From NCBI RefSeq assembly GCF_000622005.1, contig NZ_JHWV01000001.1, forward strand, positions 252,594 to 316,593: DNA of 64,000 bases, given 5' to 3'. The notes beneath the pieces are model-generated. The model had not been told where the DNA came from, searched no databases, and saw nothing but the letters and a program-made list of their open reading frames with translations. The stretch's first letter is position 1, and each line of letters starts with the position of its first letter. This document shows positions 34,595 to 43,953 of the stretch, piece by piece. A program made the translations under genes and the position numbers. This stretch comes from Anaerovibrio sp. RM50. Lineage in GTDB: Bacteria > Bacillota > Negativicutes > Selenomonadales > Selenomonadaceae.

Positions 34595-35533
34595 TCAGTC
34601 CTCAAAACCAGCCATATACAGTATTTTCTGGCAGAGCTCAGGGAATTCCAGTCCCGCAGCACGGCCGGCATCAGGAACCAAAGAGGTTTCTGTCATGCCC
34701 GGTACGGTATTTACCTCGATGGCATAAGGCTTATTATCCTCACTGAGCATAAAATCTACACGGGCTACACCACAACAGCCGCATACTGCAAAGGCACGCT
34801 TGGCAATATTCTTGATTTCCTCCGTAAGCTCATCACTTATTGGTGCCGGGATAATATGCTGGGAAGCGCCCACCTTGTACTTGTTTACGTAATCATACCA
34901 GCCCTCAGAGGTGGTAATCTCAATAATTGGCAGTACCTCCTGCTTTTCCTCATTGCCGTAAACAGCCACAGTGAGCTCACGGCCCTTGATATATTCCTCC
35001 ACCAGAACGGCGTTATCATACTTAAAGGCCTCATTAAGGGCCTCCTTCAGATCCTTGGCTTCTCTAACAATAACCACACCTATGCTGGAGCCCTGGGCAG
35101 CAGCCTTTACAACTACGGGAATATCAAATTCCTCCTGAATCTCTTTGGCCAAATCCCGCTGCTTATGCTCAAAGCGGAAATAGGTGTGAGACCTTGGAGT
35201 AGGCACGTCACCAGCCTGGAAAAAACGCTTGGTGGCCACCTTGTCCATGGTAACCGCAGCAGCACAAACCCCGGAGCTGGTATACGGAATACCCAGCATT
35301 TCCAGAGTGCCCTGAATAATGCCGTCCTCGCCAAACTTGCCATGAAGGGCATTGAATACAAAATCTGCCTTCATTTCCCTGATTTCGTCCACAAAGGTCT
35401 CCGGAACCAGTTCCAGGCCCACGGCGTTATAATTCTTGGATTTTAAGGCGTTTAAAATAGCAGTACCACTGCGGCGGGATACCTCCCCCTCGCTGGATGG
35501 CCCACCCATTACAACTACAATTTTCTTACTCAT
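34595..35533 (-). CDS. ddl: D-alanine-D-alanine ligase
   Basis: ATP-grasp enzyme forming the D-Ala-D-Ala dipeptide that MurF adds to UDP-MurNAc-tripeptide. The 312-residue protein shows MGGPSSEGEVSRRSG, LHGKFGEDGIIQG, VVKAAAQGSSIGV and the metal site IEVNTVPGMTETSL. The KYKVGASQHIIPA region fits a D-Ala rather than D-lactate enzyme (tyrosine in the omega loop). It follows murC, taking the place often held by murB. Confidence 0.94.
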   Translation of the reverse strand: MSKKIVVVMGGPSSEGEVSRRSGTAILNALKSKNYNAVGLELVPETFVDEIREMKADFVFNALHGKFGEDGIIQGTLEMLGIPYTSSGVCAAAVTMDKVATKRFFQAGDVPTPRSHTYFRFEHKQRDLAKEIQEEFDIPVVVKAAAQGSSIGVVIVREAKDLKEALNEAFKYDNAVLVEEYIKGRELTVAVYGNEEKQEVLPIIEITTSEGWYDYVNKYKVGASQHIIPAPISDELTEEIKNIAKRAFAVCGCCGVARVDFMLSEDNKPYAIEVNTVPGMTETSLVPDAGRAAGLEFPELCQKILYMAGFED

Positions 35534-35571
35534 TCTTGTTAATAACTCCCACTCATTCTATCTAAGCGATA

Positions 35572-36939
35572 TTATTTTAAAAGTTCTACCAGTTCTTCGC
35601 CACACTTAACGATGTCCCCTGCCCCCATGGTCATAATGAGATCACCCTCCTGGGCAATGGACTTGAGATAGGCGGCAATATCCTTCTTATCCTGGATATA
35701 CACAGTCTTCTGACCAGTCTGCTGAGCCACTTCCTTTACCAGAAGCTCTCCATCAACCCCCGGAATAGGGTCCTCCCCGGCAGAATACACATCAGTAAGC
35801 ACCAGAAGGTCAGCCCCCTCAAAGCAGCTGCCATATTCCTTTTGCAAAAGCTGGGTACGGCTGTAACGATGTGGCTGGAAGGCACACACCAGTCGCTTTG
35901 GCTGGGTCTGGCGGGCAGCCTTTAAGGTGGTGGCAATCTCCGTAGGGTGGTGGGCGTAATCATCCACTACCCATACACCATGAGCCTTGCCCTTGGTCTG
36001 GAAACGGCGCTTTGCCCCGTTAAACATGGTAAGGCCCTCGGCCATCTGGGCCACTGTCTGGCCCATGGTAATACCGGTTACCACGCAGGCCATTGCATTG
36101 AGCACATTATGACGTCCCGGAACATTCAGCTTTACTGTGCCCAGATTCTCACCATTATGCATAACGTCAAAGGAAGTACCTCTGGCATCTGCCTTAATAT
36201 TGGCAGCCATGTAATCCGCCTCATGGTCAATGGCATAGGATACGATTTTGCGGTTAACATTTTTGACAATATTTCTGATATTTTCGTTATCGAAGCACAC
36301 AACGCCCCAGCCATTCTCACGGATCTGGTTCAAAAACTGGGTAAAAGCTTTAATAATATTTTCCATGGTACCGTAATGGTCCATGTGATCATTTTCCACA
36401 TTGGTGACAATGCCAATGTATGGATAATATTTCAGGAAGGTACCATCGCTTTCATCGGCCTCAGATACCAGATAATCACTTTTGCCCAGTTTGGCATTGC
36501 TGCCAAGGTAGTCCACCTCGCCGCCGATAATAATGCTTGGTGATACCCCCTCATAATCCAGTGAGACACCCAGCATGGAGGTGGTTGTGGTTTTGCCATG
36601 GGCACCGGCTACGGCAATGCCCTTGGAATTATTGATGAGAAATGCGTTTACATCGGAGCGGTGAAGACGCTTCAGCCCAAGACGCTTTGCCTCCACCACC
36701 TCAGGATTTTCTTCACGAATGGCACTGGAAACAACAATCGCCTCTGTGTCCTGAACATTCTCTGCACGCTGACCGATGAAAACCTTGGCACCCAAATCAC
36801 GGAGGACGCCAGTCATAACGGACTCCTTAACATCTGAGCCGGAAACAGTATATCCCTTTTCCACCAAAATCTTGGCCAGCGCGCTCATGCCGGCACCGCC
36901 AATACCTACAAAATGAACCTTCTTAATGCCTGTAAGCAC
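35572..36939 (-). CDS. murC: UDP-N-acetylmuramate-L-alanine ligase
   Basis: Adds L-alanine to UDP-MurNAc. The 455-residue Mur ligase opens VLTGIKKVHFVGIGGAGMSALA and contains the ATP loop AGAHGKTTTTSM, EADESDGTFL and YAHHPTEIATTL. The GTG at 36939 is taken as the start, after GAAGGGAAG; a TTG six codons upstream is the alternative. It is 22 bases downstream of murG. Confidence 0.94.
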   Translation of the reverse strand: MLTGIKKVHFVGIGGAGMSALAKILVEKGYTVSGSDVKESVMTGVLRDLGAKVFIGQRAENVQDTEAIVVSSAIREENPEVVEAKRLGLKRLHRSDVNAFLINNSKGIAVAGAHGKTTTTSMLGVSLDYEGVSPSIIIGGEVDYLGSNAKLGKSDYLVSEADESDGTFLKYYPYIGIVTNVENDHMDHYGTMENIIKAFTQFLNQIRENGWGVVCFDNENIRNIVKNVNRKIVSYAIDHEADYMAANIKADARGTSFDVMHNGENLGTVKLNVPGRHNVLNAMACVVTGITMGQTVAQMAEGLTMFNGAKRRFQTKGKAHGVWVVDDYAHHPTEIATTLKAARQTQPKRLVCAFQPHRYSRTQLLQKEYGSCFEGADLLVLTDVYSAGEDPIPGVDGELLVKEVAQQTGQKTVYIQDKKDIAAYLKSIAQEGDLIMTMGAGDIVKCGEELVELLK

Positions 36940-36961
36940 TATAATACTTCCCTTCAAAAAA

Positions 36962-38080
36962 TTATTTTTGTTTGTTGCGGGCTAACTCTAAAATCATTTC
37001 CGCAATGGTATCCGCTGCCTCCGGATGACCAAGATTATGGCTTCTTTCAGCCATCTCCTGCAGTTTGCGGTCATCTGCCAGCAGCTCCTCAATGGTGGAA
37101 ATCAATATTTCCGCACTGATATCCTTGTTGAGAATAACCTTTGCAGCCCCGGCCTTTTCTATGGCACGGGCATTATACTCCTGATGATTTTCCGCCGCAT
37201 AAGGGTATGGAATCAGCACCGCCGGAATCCCCTTGGCGGTAAGCTCTGCCAGTCCGGTGGCACCAGCCCGGAACACAGCCAGATCTGCCACTGCCATGGC
37301 CTGAGGCATATTGTACAGATATGGATACACCCTCAGATTGGAAAACTTATCCAAATCCACCCCTGCCTCGGCAATGCGCCTTAAAATGTCCTCATGCTCT
37401 GCCTTGCCGGTGGCGTGAAGGATCTGGACCCGCTTGCTGCCGGCAAAATGCTTAAGCACCCCCACCATGGCACGATTAATGCTTCTGGCCCCACGGCTGC
37501 CTCCGGACACCAGCACTGTTTTCTTGGACGGGTCCAGCTCAAAGGTGCTGTAACCTGGCTCCCGCTGGGTATTTACCACCTCATTGCGAATGGGATTGCC
37601 GGTAAAAATCACCTTGTCCTGGGGGAAATGCTTATTGGCTTCAATGGCCCCGGTGGCAATTCTGGAAACAAAATTGGATAAAATTTTGTTGGTAATGCCG
37701 GGAACCACATTTTGCTCCTGAATAAGCGTCGGTATCCCCATAAGGCTTGCTGCCATCAGCACGGGACCGCAAACGTAGCCGCCGGTACCAATAACCACAT
37801 CGGGCTTGAAGGAGCGGACTATTCCCGCTGCCTTGCCCACGCCCTTTATGGCTTTAACGGCCCGAATCAAATTGACCGGGCTCAGACTTCTTTTGAACCC
37901 CTGCAAATCCACGGTTTTAAATGGAAATCCTTCCTTGGGAACAATATCGGCCTCCAGCCCTTTGCTGGTTCCCACATAAAGGACCTCCAGATTATCTATT
38001 CTTTTCTGCAATGCCCGTATGATGGTTACAGCGGGATAAATATGCCCTCCTGTACCACCGCCGGATACGATTATTTTCAT
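36962..38080 (-). CDS. murG: Undecaprenyl-PP-MurNAc-pentapeptide GlcNAc transferase
   Basis: Makes lipid II from lipid I at the inner membrane face. The 372-residue GT28 protein starts MKIIVSGGGTGGHIYPAVTI (first glycine loop) and has the family motifs GTGGYVCGPVLMAA, VSGGSRGARSIN and FRAGATGLAELTAKGIPAVLIPYP. Its ATG overlaps the murD stop (ATGA). No ftsW lies between murD and murG, where it is usually found. Confidence 0.96.
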   Translation of the reverse strand: MKIIVSGGGTGGHIYPAVTIIRALQKRIDNLEVLYVGTSKGLEADIVPKEGFPFKTVDLQGFKRSLSPVNLIRAVKAIKGVGKAAGIVRSFKPDVVIGTGGYVCGPVLMAASLMGIPTLIQEQNVVPGITNKILSNFVSRIATGAIEANKHFPQDKVIFTGNPIRNEVVNTQREPGYSTFELDPSKKTVLVSGGSRGARSINRAMVGVLKHFAGSKRVQILHATGKAEHEDILRRIAEAGVDLDKFSNLRVYPYLYNMPQAMAVADLAVFRAGATGLAELTAKGIPAVLIPYPYAAENHQEYNARAIEKAGAAKVILNKDISAEILISTIEELLADDRKLQEMAERSHNLGHPEAADTIAEMILELARNKQK

Positions 38081-39444
38081 TTAAGTAATTCCTTTACCAA
38101 ACGCTTGAATTCACGACCGCGCTCCTCAAAGCCGGAAAACATATCAAAGGATGCACAGGCCGGGGAAAGGAGTACAGTCTGAGGAATACCCCCAATATTA
38201 TGGGCAATTTCCACAGCCTTTTCCATGGAATAGCCTGCCTCATGGATGTGCTCCGGACTGTAGCCCGATGCAATGGCATTTTCCTTAAAGCGGGCAGCAG
38301 CGTCACCCACGAGAATCAGCTCATCCACACGCTCCTTCACCAATGCCATAAACTCACTGAGATCAGTATGCTTGTCGTCGCCGCCGGCAATGAGGATGAG
38401 ATGTCCCTCAAAGCTCTGCAATGCCTTTATTGCAGAGTCCGTATTGGTGGCCTTGGAATCATTGAAGTATGGAACTCCATTTACAGTGGCCACCGGCTCA
38501 ATGCGATGCTCCACTGGCTTAAAGGACTTAAGGCTCTCCCCTATTTTAGGCAGGCGCGCACCGCCCAAGTATGCCGCTGCAGCAGCTGCCAGGGCATTTT
38601 CGATATTGTGACCGCCCTTTATTTTCAGTTCATCAGTGCGGCACAGCTTACAGGTCTGGCCGTTCCAGGAAATGGTAAGCCAGCCATCGTTAACGAAGGC
38701 ACCCTCCTTGAGGATTTCCCTGCGGCTGAAGAAGAACACCTTGCCCTTGGCACGTTTGGCCATATCACGGGTCTTTTCATCATCATAATTAAGCACCAGA
38801 TAATCATCCGGCCCCTGGTTTTTAAACATTTTCTCCTTCATGGCCTGATATACCTCAAGGCTGCCGTGGCGAACCACATGGTCAGGAGTTACATTTAATA
38901 CCACAGCCACATGGGGATTGAAGTTTTCGGAGGCCTCCATTTGATAGCTGGAAATCTCTGCTACAATACAGCTCCCCTCGCCGGCCTTAAGGACCTCCTC
39001 ACAAAGGGGAATGCCAATATTGCCCCCTACCCCTGCATTTGGATATCTGGTACGCATCAGCTGGCCGAGAAGGCTTACGGTGGTGGTCTTGCCATTTGTG
39101 CCGGTTACGGCCAAAATTGGGGATTTTGCCAAATTATAAGCCACTTCCACCTCGGTGGTAACAGGAATATTGCGCTTGTATGCCTCCTGAACCACAGGAA
39201 TGCGGACGGGCACAGCCGGGGAAAGAATAACCATATCCACCCCGTCAAGAAGACTTGGCTCCTGTTTTCCAAACACCAGGTTTATGCCAGCGTCCCGAAG
39301 TTCCTGCATATTATAGCTGATATCAGCCTCAGCCTTGGAATCGCTAAGGGTAACCTCCGCGCCCATATTCTTGGCAATCTTGGCCACGGCATTGCCGCTG
39401 ATGCCCGCACCAATAACCAACACCTTTTTTCCCATGAACTCCAT
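38077..39444 (-). CDS. murD: UDP-N-acetylmuramoylalanine-D-glutamate ligase
   Basis: Adds D-glutamate to UDP-MurNAc-L-Ala. The 455-residue ligase has the N-terminal GAGISGNAVAKIAKNMG, the ATP loop VTGTNGKTTTVSLLGQL, LNVTPDHVVRHG and FNDSKATNTDSAIKAL. The start ATG follows AGGAG at 9 bases. It follows mraY by 28 bases and overlaps murG. Confidence 0.95.
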   Translation of the reverse strand: MEFMGKKVLVIGAGISGNAVAKIAKNMGAEVTLSDSKAEADISYNMQELRDAGINLVFGKQEPSLLDGVDMVILSPAVPVRIPVVQEAYKRNIPVTTEVEVAYNLAKSPILAVTGTNGKTTTVSLLGQLMRTRYPNAGVGGNIGIPLCEEVLKAGEGSCIVAEISSYQMEASENFNPHVAVVLNVTPDHVVRHGSLEVYQAMKEKMFKNQGPDDYLVLNYDDEKTRDMAKRAKGKVFFFSRREILKEGAFVNDGWLTISWNGQTCKLCRTDELKIKGGHNIENALAAAAAAYLGGARLPKIGESLKSFKPVEHRIEPVATVNGVPYFNDSKATNTDSAIKALQSFEGHLILIAGGDDKHTDLSEFMALVKERVDELILVGDAAARFKENAIASGYSPEHIHEAGYSMEKAVEIAHNIGGIPQTVLLSPACASFDMFSGFEERGREFKRLVKELLK

Positions 39445-39472
39445 TTCTCACATCTCCTATAATTACCGATAT

Positions 39473-40465
39473 TTAGGATATTTTTCCAAAAATATACAAT
39501 GCCAGGCCCAAAGCCCCTGCAACAGCCCCCACAGACCAGAAGGTCCATACAACACGAACCTCGCTCCAGCCCTTCAGCTCAAAATGATGATGAATAGGAC
39601 TCATCAAAAATACTCTTTTCCCAGTGGTTTTAAAGGAAATAACCTGAATTATAACAGACAGGGCCTCACAAACAAATATAAAGCCGATAACTGCCAGCAA
39701 AATTTCCGTATGGGTCAGAATGCCAAGGGCCGCCATAACGCCGCCCAAAGCAAGTGATCCAGTATCTCCCATGAAAATTTTGGCAGGGTGATAATTGAAC
39801 TTCAAAAATCCCAGACAGGCACCAATGGTGGCTGCGCAAAGAATAGCCAAATCTGCTTTTCCCATTGCCAAGCATACCAGCATATAGAAAAATGCCGCCA
39901 CAACCACGGTACCAGAGGCCAAGCCATCAAGACCATCGGTGAGGTTTACTGCATTGGTGGCCCCCACCATAACGAAAAACAGCAGGGCATAAAAGCCGTA
40001 GCCCAAATCTATGCTGCCAACAAATGGCACCCAAAGGTCAGTGGGAAGTCCACCAAACACTGCCACCAAAGCTGCCATTATAATCTGTCCCAGCAGCTTC
40101 TGACGTGGCTTCAGGCCCTCATTATGCTTCCTTACCACCTTTATGTAGTCGTCAAGAAAGCCCAGGGCAAAATGTCCCAAAATCACAAACAATGCAAGCA
40201 AAATTTCCACAGTATGATCTGCAAATACCAGAGTTGAAAGCACCAGCCCCAGAACAATCATCATACCGCCCATAGTAGGAGTTCCGCTTTTGGCCTGATG
40301 ACTCTGGGGACCTTCCTCGCGAATGGCCTGCCCAAACTTCAGCTTGTGCAGCTGAGGTATCAGCCAAGGGCCGGCCCCCAACACCAGAATAAAGCTTAAG
40401 GCCAGCGCAAAGGCTGCACTCATAGGCAGGACAATGGCGGTGCCTGCTATTGTAAATTCCAACAT
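39473..40465 (-). CDS. mraY: Phospho-N-acetylmuramoyl-pentapeptide transferase
   Basis: Integral membrane enzyme transferring phospho-MurNAc-pentapeptide to undecaprenyl phosphate (lipid I). The 330-residue protein has about ten hydrophobic helices, with GTPTMGGMMI (about 61-70), FLDDYIKV with the catalytic aspartates, NAVNLTDGLDGLASG and MSPIHHHFELKGWSE with the HHH motif. Confidence 0.96.
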   Translation of the reverse strand: MLEFTIAGTAIVLPMSAAFALALSFILVLGAGPWLIPQLHKLKFGQAIREEGPQSHQAKSGTPTMGGMMIVLGLVLSTLVFADHTVEILLALFVILGHFALGFLDDYIKVVRKHNEGLKPRQKLLGQIIMAALVAVFGGLPTDLWVPFVGSIDLGYGFYALLFFVMVGATNAVNLTDGLDGLASGTVVVAAFFYMLVCLAMGKADLAILCAATIGACLGFLKFNYHPAKIFMGDTGSLALGGVMAALGILTHTEILLAVIGFIFVCEALSVIIQVISFKTTGKRVFLMSPIHHHFELKGWSEVRVVWTFWSVGAVAGALGLALYIFGKIS

Positions 40466-40513
40466 AATATTGTAAAAGCCTCCAAATAATTCAACTAAAA
40501 CTATCCTGTTTCT

Positions 40514-41893
40514 TTAAATAAGATCAATAATCGCTTCCATCTTCATGCCCCGGGAACCCTTAAAGAGCACCGTATCTTCCGGCTGAAGCAGCTCCTTCAG
40601 CTTTGCCGCAGCCGCCTCATGGCTGTCCACATGGAATACATTTTCCATACCGGCCTCCGTGGCACCTCGGACGATTTCCCTGCCCATTGGGCCAAATGCC
40701 ACCAAAGCCACAGCACCACTTTCTGCCACCTGACGGCCCACCTTCTGATGAGCTGTCACAGATACATCCCCCAGCTCCAGCATGTCTCCCAGTACAGCAA
40801 TACGACGGCCCTTTGTTATTTCGCCCAACGTATTGATAGCCGCCTCCATGGACATAGGGCTGGCATTATAAGCGTCATTTATAATATTGTACTGACCTAT
40901 ACGCTTTGCCTCAAAACGCATGCCGGTCATTTCCAGACCATTAAGGCCCCTCTGAATATCAGAAGCATCCATTCCCAAAGCATAGCCTGCCGCAATAGCC
41001 GCCAAGGCATTGGAAACATTGTGACGGCCCACCATCGGAAGCTCAAAGTCCCCAACAGGACCGTTGGTGCCCAAACGGCACTTAAAGGTTGTGCTGTTAA
41101 GGCCGCCCTCCACATCAAAGGCCTTTATATCTGCCTCATTGTCAATGCCAAAGGTAATAACCTTTACACCGCCATTGCACTTATCCTTCATGGCAGCTGT
41201 ATATTCATTGTCATTATTCAAAATAACAGTTCCGCCGGAGGGAATAGCCTCCACCAGCTCAGCCTTGGCCTTGGCAATATTTTCCATGGAGCCCAGAAGC
41301 TCCATGTGGGTTTCCCCCACATTTGTAACAATACCGATGGTGGGAGCCGCTATCGGTGCTAAAGCCGCAATCTGGCCAAGCCCCCGCATACCGATTTCCA
41401 CCACTGCCGCCCTATGAGTCTCATTCATGTTGAGGAGAGTCATAGGAAGGCCAACTTCATTATTGTAATTTGCCTGGGTCTTTAAAACCGGGAACTTGGC
41501 CGACAGCACGGAAGCCGTAAGGTCCTTGGTGGTTGTCTTGCCATTGGAGCCGGTAATGCATACCACAGGAATATCAAACTTCATGCGCCAAAAATGAGCC
41601 AGTTCCTGATATGCCCTCTGGGTATCAGTGGCAGCCTTTATAACGGTACCCCCAAGCTCTGTCTGTGGCATCTGGTATTCATTGCTGACAAGAACACCAT
41701 TTGCCCCCAGCTTCAAAGCCTCCTCAGCGAAGGTCTCGCCATTGAAACGCTCTCCCTTCAGGGCTATAAACAAACAGCCCGGAATGATTTTGCGGGTATC
41801 AGTAATAATTTCAGAAAAGAGCTCCTTGCCATGCTCCAGTATTTCTGCACCATTTAAGGCAGTTTCTATATCCTTTAAAGAAAACTCAGGCAT
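40514..41893 (-). CDS. murF: UDP-MurNAc-tripeptide D-alanyl-D-alanine ligase
   Basis: Adds D-Ala-D-Ala, completing the pentapeptide. The 459-residue enzyme shows the Mur ligase ATP loop ITGSNGKTTTKDL, NVGETHMELLGSMENIAKAK, VGRHNVSNALAA and INDAYNASPMSMEAAI. It begins two bases after the murE stop, so expression is coupled. Confidence 0.95.
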   Translation of the reverse strand: MPEFSLKDIETALNGAEILEHGKELFSEIITDTRKIIPGCLFIALKGERFNGETFAEEALKLGANGVLVSNEYQMPQTELGGTVIKAATDTQRAYQELAHFWRMKFDIPVVCITGSNGKTTTKDLTASVLSAKFPVLKTQANYNNEVGLPMTLLNMNETHRAAVVEIGMRGLGQIAALAPIAAPTIGIVTNVGETHMELLGSMENIAKAKAELVEAIPSGGTVILNNDNEYTAAMKDKCNGGVKVITFGIDNEADIKAFDVEGGLNSTTFKCRLGTNGPVGDFELPMVGRHNVSNALAAIAAGYALGMDASDIQRGLNGLEMTGMRFEAKRIGQYNIINDAYNASPMSMEAAINTLGEITKGRRIAVLGDMLELGDVSVTAHQKVGRQVAESGAVALVAFGPMGREIVRGATEAGMENVFHVDSHEAAAAKLKELLQPEDTVLFKGSRGMKMEAIIDLI

Positions 41894-41895
41894 AA

Positions 41896-43392
41896 TTATT
41901 CTCCCATTTTCGCTTTGATGGCCTCTGCAGCCACCTCTTTATCGTCAAAATGAATCGTCTTATCCTTGAGAATCTGGTAATCCTCATGACCCTTGCCGGC
42001 AATTACCACAATGTCACCCTTCTTGGCAATTTCCACGGCTCTGAAGATAGCCTCACGTCTGTCAATAATAGCCTCATGCTGCTTATTGCCGGCCGCCTGC
42101 TCAACTCCCTCTACAACCTGGCTGAGGATAAAGGAAGGGTCCTCAGTACGTGGATTATCTGAGGTGGCAACGATAATATCAGAAAGCTCCGCGGCAATAC
42201 GTCCCATTATTGGACGCTTTGTGCGATCACGGTCACCGCCACAGCCAAATACTGTAATAATACGGTTGTCGCAAATCTTGCGGGCGGTGTGGAGAATATT
42301 TTCCAGTCCGTCAGGAGTATGGGCATAATCCACGATTACAGCAAAGTCCTGACCGCCACGAACCAGCTCAAAACGGCCCGGCACGCCGCTGAACTCCTCC
42401 AGGGCAGCCTTAATAAACGGAAGTGGCACTCCCTCAGCCATGGCAGCTCCCGCAGCCGCCATTACGTTATACACGTTAAAGATGCCTGTAATCTTCAAAT
42501 CCAGTGGCAGAGAACCAAATTGCTGCTTAATATCGAACTTGGCACCACTGGCCAGAACCTGAATATTTTCAGCCTTTAAGGAGGCCTCATTTTCAATGCC
42601 ATAGGTAATATGACGGCAGTCAGCGTGATCCAGCATAAATTTTCCAGCCTCATCATCAATGTTTACAATGGCAGTCTTGCCATTCTTAACATTGGAAGGG
42701 CTGCTGACCATTTCGAACAGCTTTGCCTTGGCCAGCTTGTAGTTTTCCAGTGTCTTATGGTAGTCCAGATGATCCTGGGTTAGATTGGTGAATACCACAG
42801 TATCGAATTCCACCCCGGCAACCCTGTCCTGATCAAGGGCATGGGAGGATACTTCCATAACCACGTAATCCATGTTCTTCTCCAGCATCATGTGCATGGT
42901 ATGCTGAAGCTCCACCACATCAGGGGTGGTATTGTGAATTGGCAGCACCTCATCCTCTATCATAATCTGAATGGTGCCGATAAGTCCCACCCTGAAGCCC
43001 ATCTTACGGAGCATCGCCCGTATCATATAGCTGATGGAGGTCTTGCCGTTGGTACCGGTGATGCCGATTACGCGCATGCGCTGGGCCGGGTAATCATAAA
43101 AAAATGGCACGATGACCTTAAGGGCTTCCTTCAGGTCCGGTACCAGCAGTACATCCATCCCCACAGGCATAAAGGCGTTCTCATTATCTGTAATAATGGC
43201 TACAGCCCCCTTCTCCTGAGCTTGGGGAATAAAGTCGTGGCCATCCACATGGGCCCCCACCATACATACAAAAAGGGTACCTTCAACAGCCTTTCTGGAA
43301 TCATGCTCTATATTTTTAATTACAGTCTCACTGCTGCCAAAAATCTCAGAACCCTCAATAAGTGCCGCCAGTGAACCCAATGTTTTTTCCAT
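41896..43392 (-). CDS. murE: UDP-MurNAc-L-Ala-D-Glu:meso-diaminopimelate ligase
   Basis: Adds the third residue of the stem peptide. The 498-residue ligase has ITGTNGKTSISYM (about 111-123), VEVSSHALDQDRV, NLTQDHLDYHKTLENY with the carbamylated-lysine region further on, and SDNPRTEDP with DNPR at about 412-415. DNPR marks meso-diaminopimelate enzymes; lysine enzymes differ there. So the wall peptide contains meso-DAP, as in Negativicutes. The gene has its own strong promoter. Confidence 0.96.
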   Translation of the reverse strand: MEKTLGSLAALIEGSEIFGSSETVIKNIEHDSRKAVEGTLFVCMVGAHVDGHDFIPQAQEKGAVAIITDNENAFMPVGMDVLLVPDLKEALKVIVPFFYDYPAQRMRVIGITGTNGKTSISYMIRAMLRKMGFRVGLIGTIQIMIEDEVLPIHNTTPDVVELQHTMHMMLEKNMDYVVMEVSSHALDQDRVAGVEFDTVVFTNLTQDHLDYHKTLENYKLAKAKLFEMVSSPSNVKNGKTAIVNIDDEAGKFMLDHADCRHITYGIENEASLKAENIQVLASGAKFDIKQQFGSLPLDLKITGIFNVYNVMAAAGAAMAEGVPLPFIKAALEEFSGVPGRFELVRGGQDFAVIVDYAHTPDGLENILHTARKICDNRIITVFGCGGDRDRTKRPIMGRIAAELSDIIVATSDNPRTEDPSFILSQVVEGVEQAAGNKQHEAIIDRREAIFRAVEIAKKGDIVVIAGKGHEDYQILKDKTIHFDDKEVAAEAIKAKMGE

Positions 43393-43432
43393 TAGAATTT
43401 CCTCCTAATTTATGTCATAACACAACTAATTT

Positions 43433-43461
43433 ATTATAACGCCGCAACCCATACCGTGCAA
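43433..43461 (-). promoter_or_regulatory. Promoter of the murE-ftsZ transcript
   Basis: TTGCAC (43456-43461), 17-base spacer, TATAAT (43433-43438) on the minus strand, about 40 bases before murE. It directly follows the terminator after ftsL. Confidence 0.75.
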
Positions 43462-43492
43462 CTAAAAATAAACTCCCCATTTTTTGCAATAG

Positions 43493-43522
43493 AAAAGGGA
43501 CTGCTTATCGCAAGTCCCTTTT
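43493..43522. terminator. Terminator between ftsL and murE
   Basis: A perfect ten-base stem AAAAGGGACT / AGTCCCTTTT with a ten-base loop; the minus strand continues CTATTGC. It divides the division cluster into two transcription units at the site where ftsI normally sits. Confidence 0.8.
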
Positions 43523-43542
43523 CACTATGCCTATTAGTCCTT

Positions 43543-43917
43543 TTAATGCTTCGCCTGATTCCCTGCAAAATAATTTTCCTGTGGTACAGTCATCCCCAAC
43601 TGATTCACAGCAATTTCCTTGATACGGGAATGAGACTTTAACTTTGCGTTTTCTACTCTGAGTGTTTCGTTGCTTTTCTCCAGGGCACTAGCTTCAGCCT
43701 GAATACGACCGACTTCGTACACTTCACTTGCCAGACAGCTGCTAAACCATAAGATTAAACCATAAATAAGTGCACTTACAACTAAAAAGCAAACTGCCTT
43801 TTTACGACGAGGGTCCTTCTGTACGTTACGCCTTACAATTTTACGTCGTATAATCCTTTGCTGTTCCTGGGGAAGTTCCTCAAAGTACTCTTCTTCAATT
43901 AATTGACGGGCAAGCAC
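43543..43917 (-). CDS. ftsL: Cell division protein FtsL
   Basis: A 124-residue bitopic protein. The cytoplasmic N-terminal part is rich in Arg/Lys/Glu (RRKIVRRNVQKDPRRKK), a single helix spans about 41-62, and the outer part is a coiled coil (EVGRIQAEASALEKSNETLRVENAKLK split by heptads) ending in the IKEIAVNQLGMTVPQENY pattern typical of FtsL. It starts at GTG 8 bases after GGAGG. Position after rsmH supports the call; the primary sequence of FtsL is generally poorly conserved. Confidence 0.85.
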   Translation of the reverse strand: MLARQLIEEEYFEELPQEQQRIIRRKIVRRNVQKDPRRKKAVCFLVVSALIYGLILWFSSCLASEVYEVGRIQAEASALEKSNETLRVENAKLKSHSRIKEIAVNQLGMTVPQENYFAGNQAKH

Positions 43918-43953
43918 ACAAGTAACCTCCTTTCAGTGCTTATTTACTAGGTG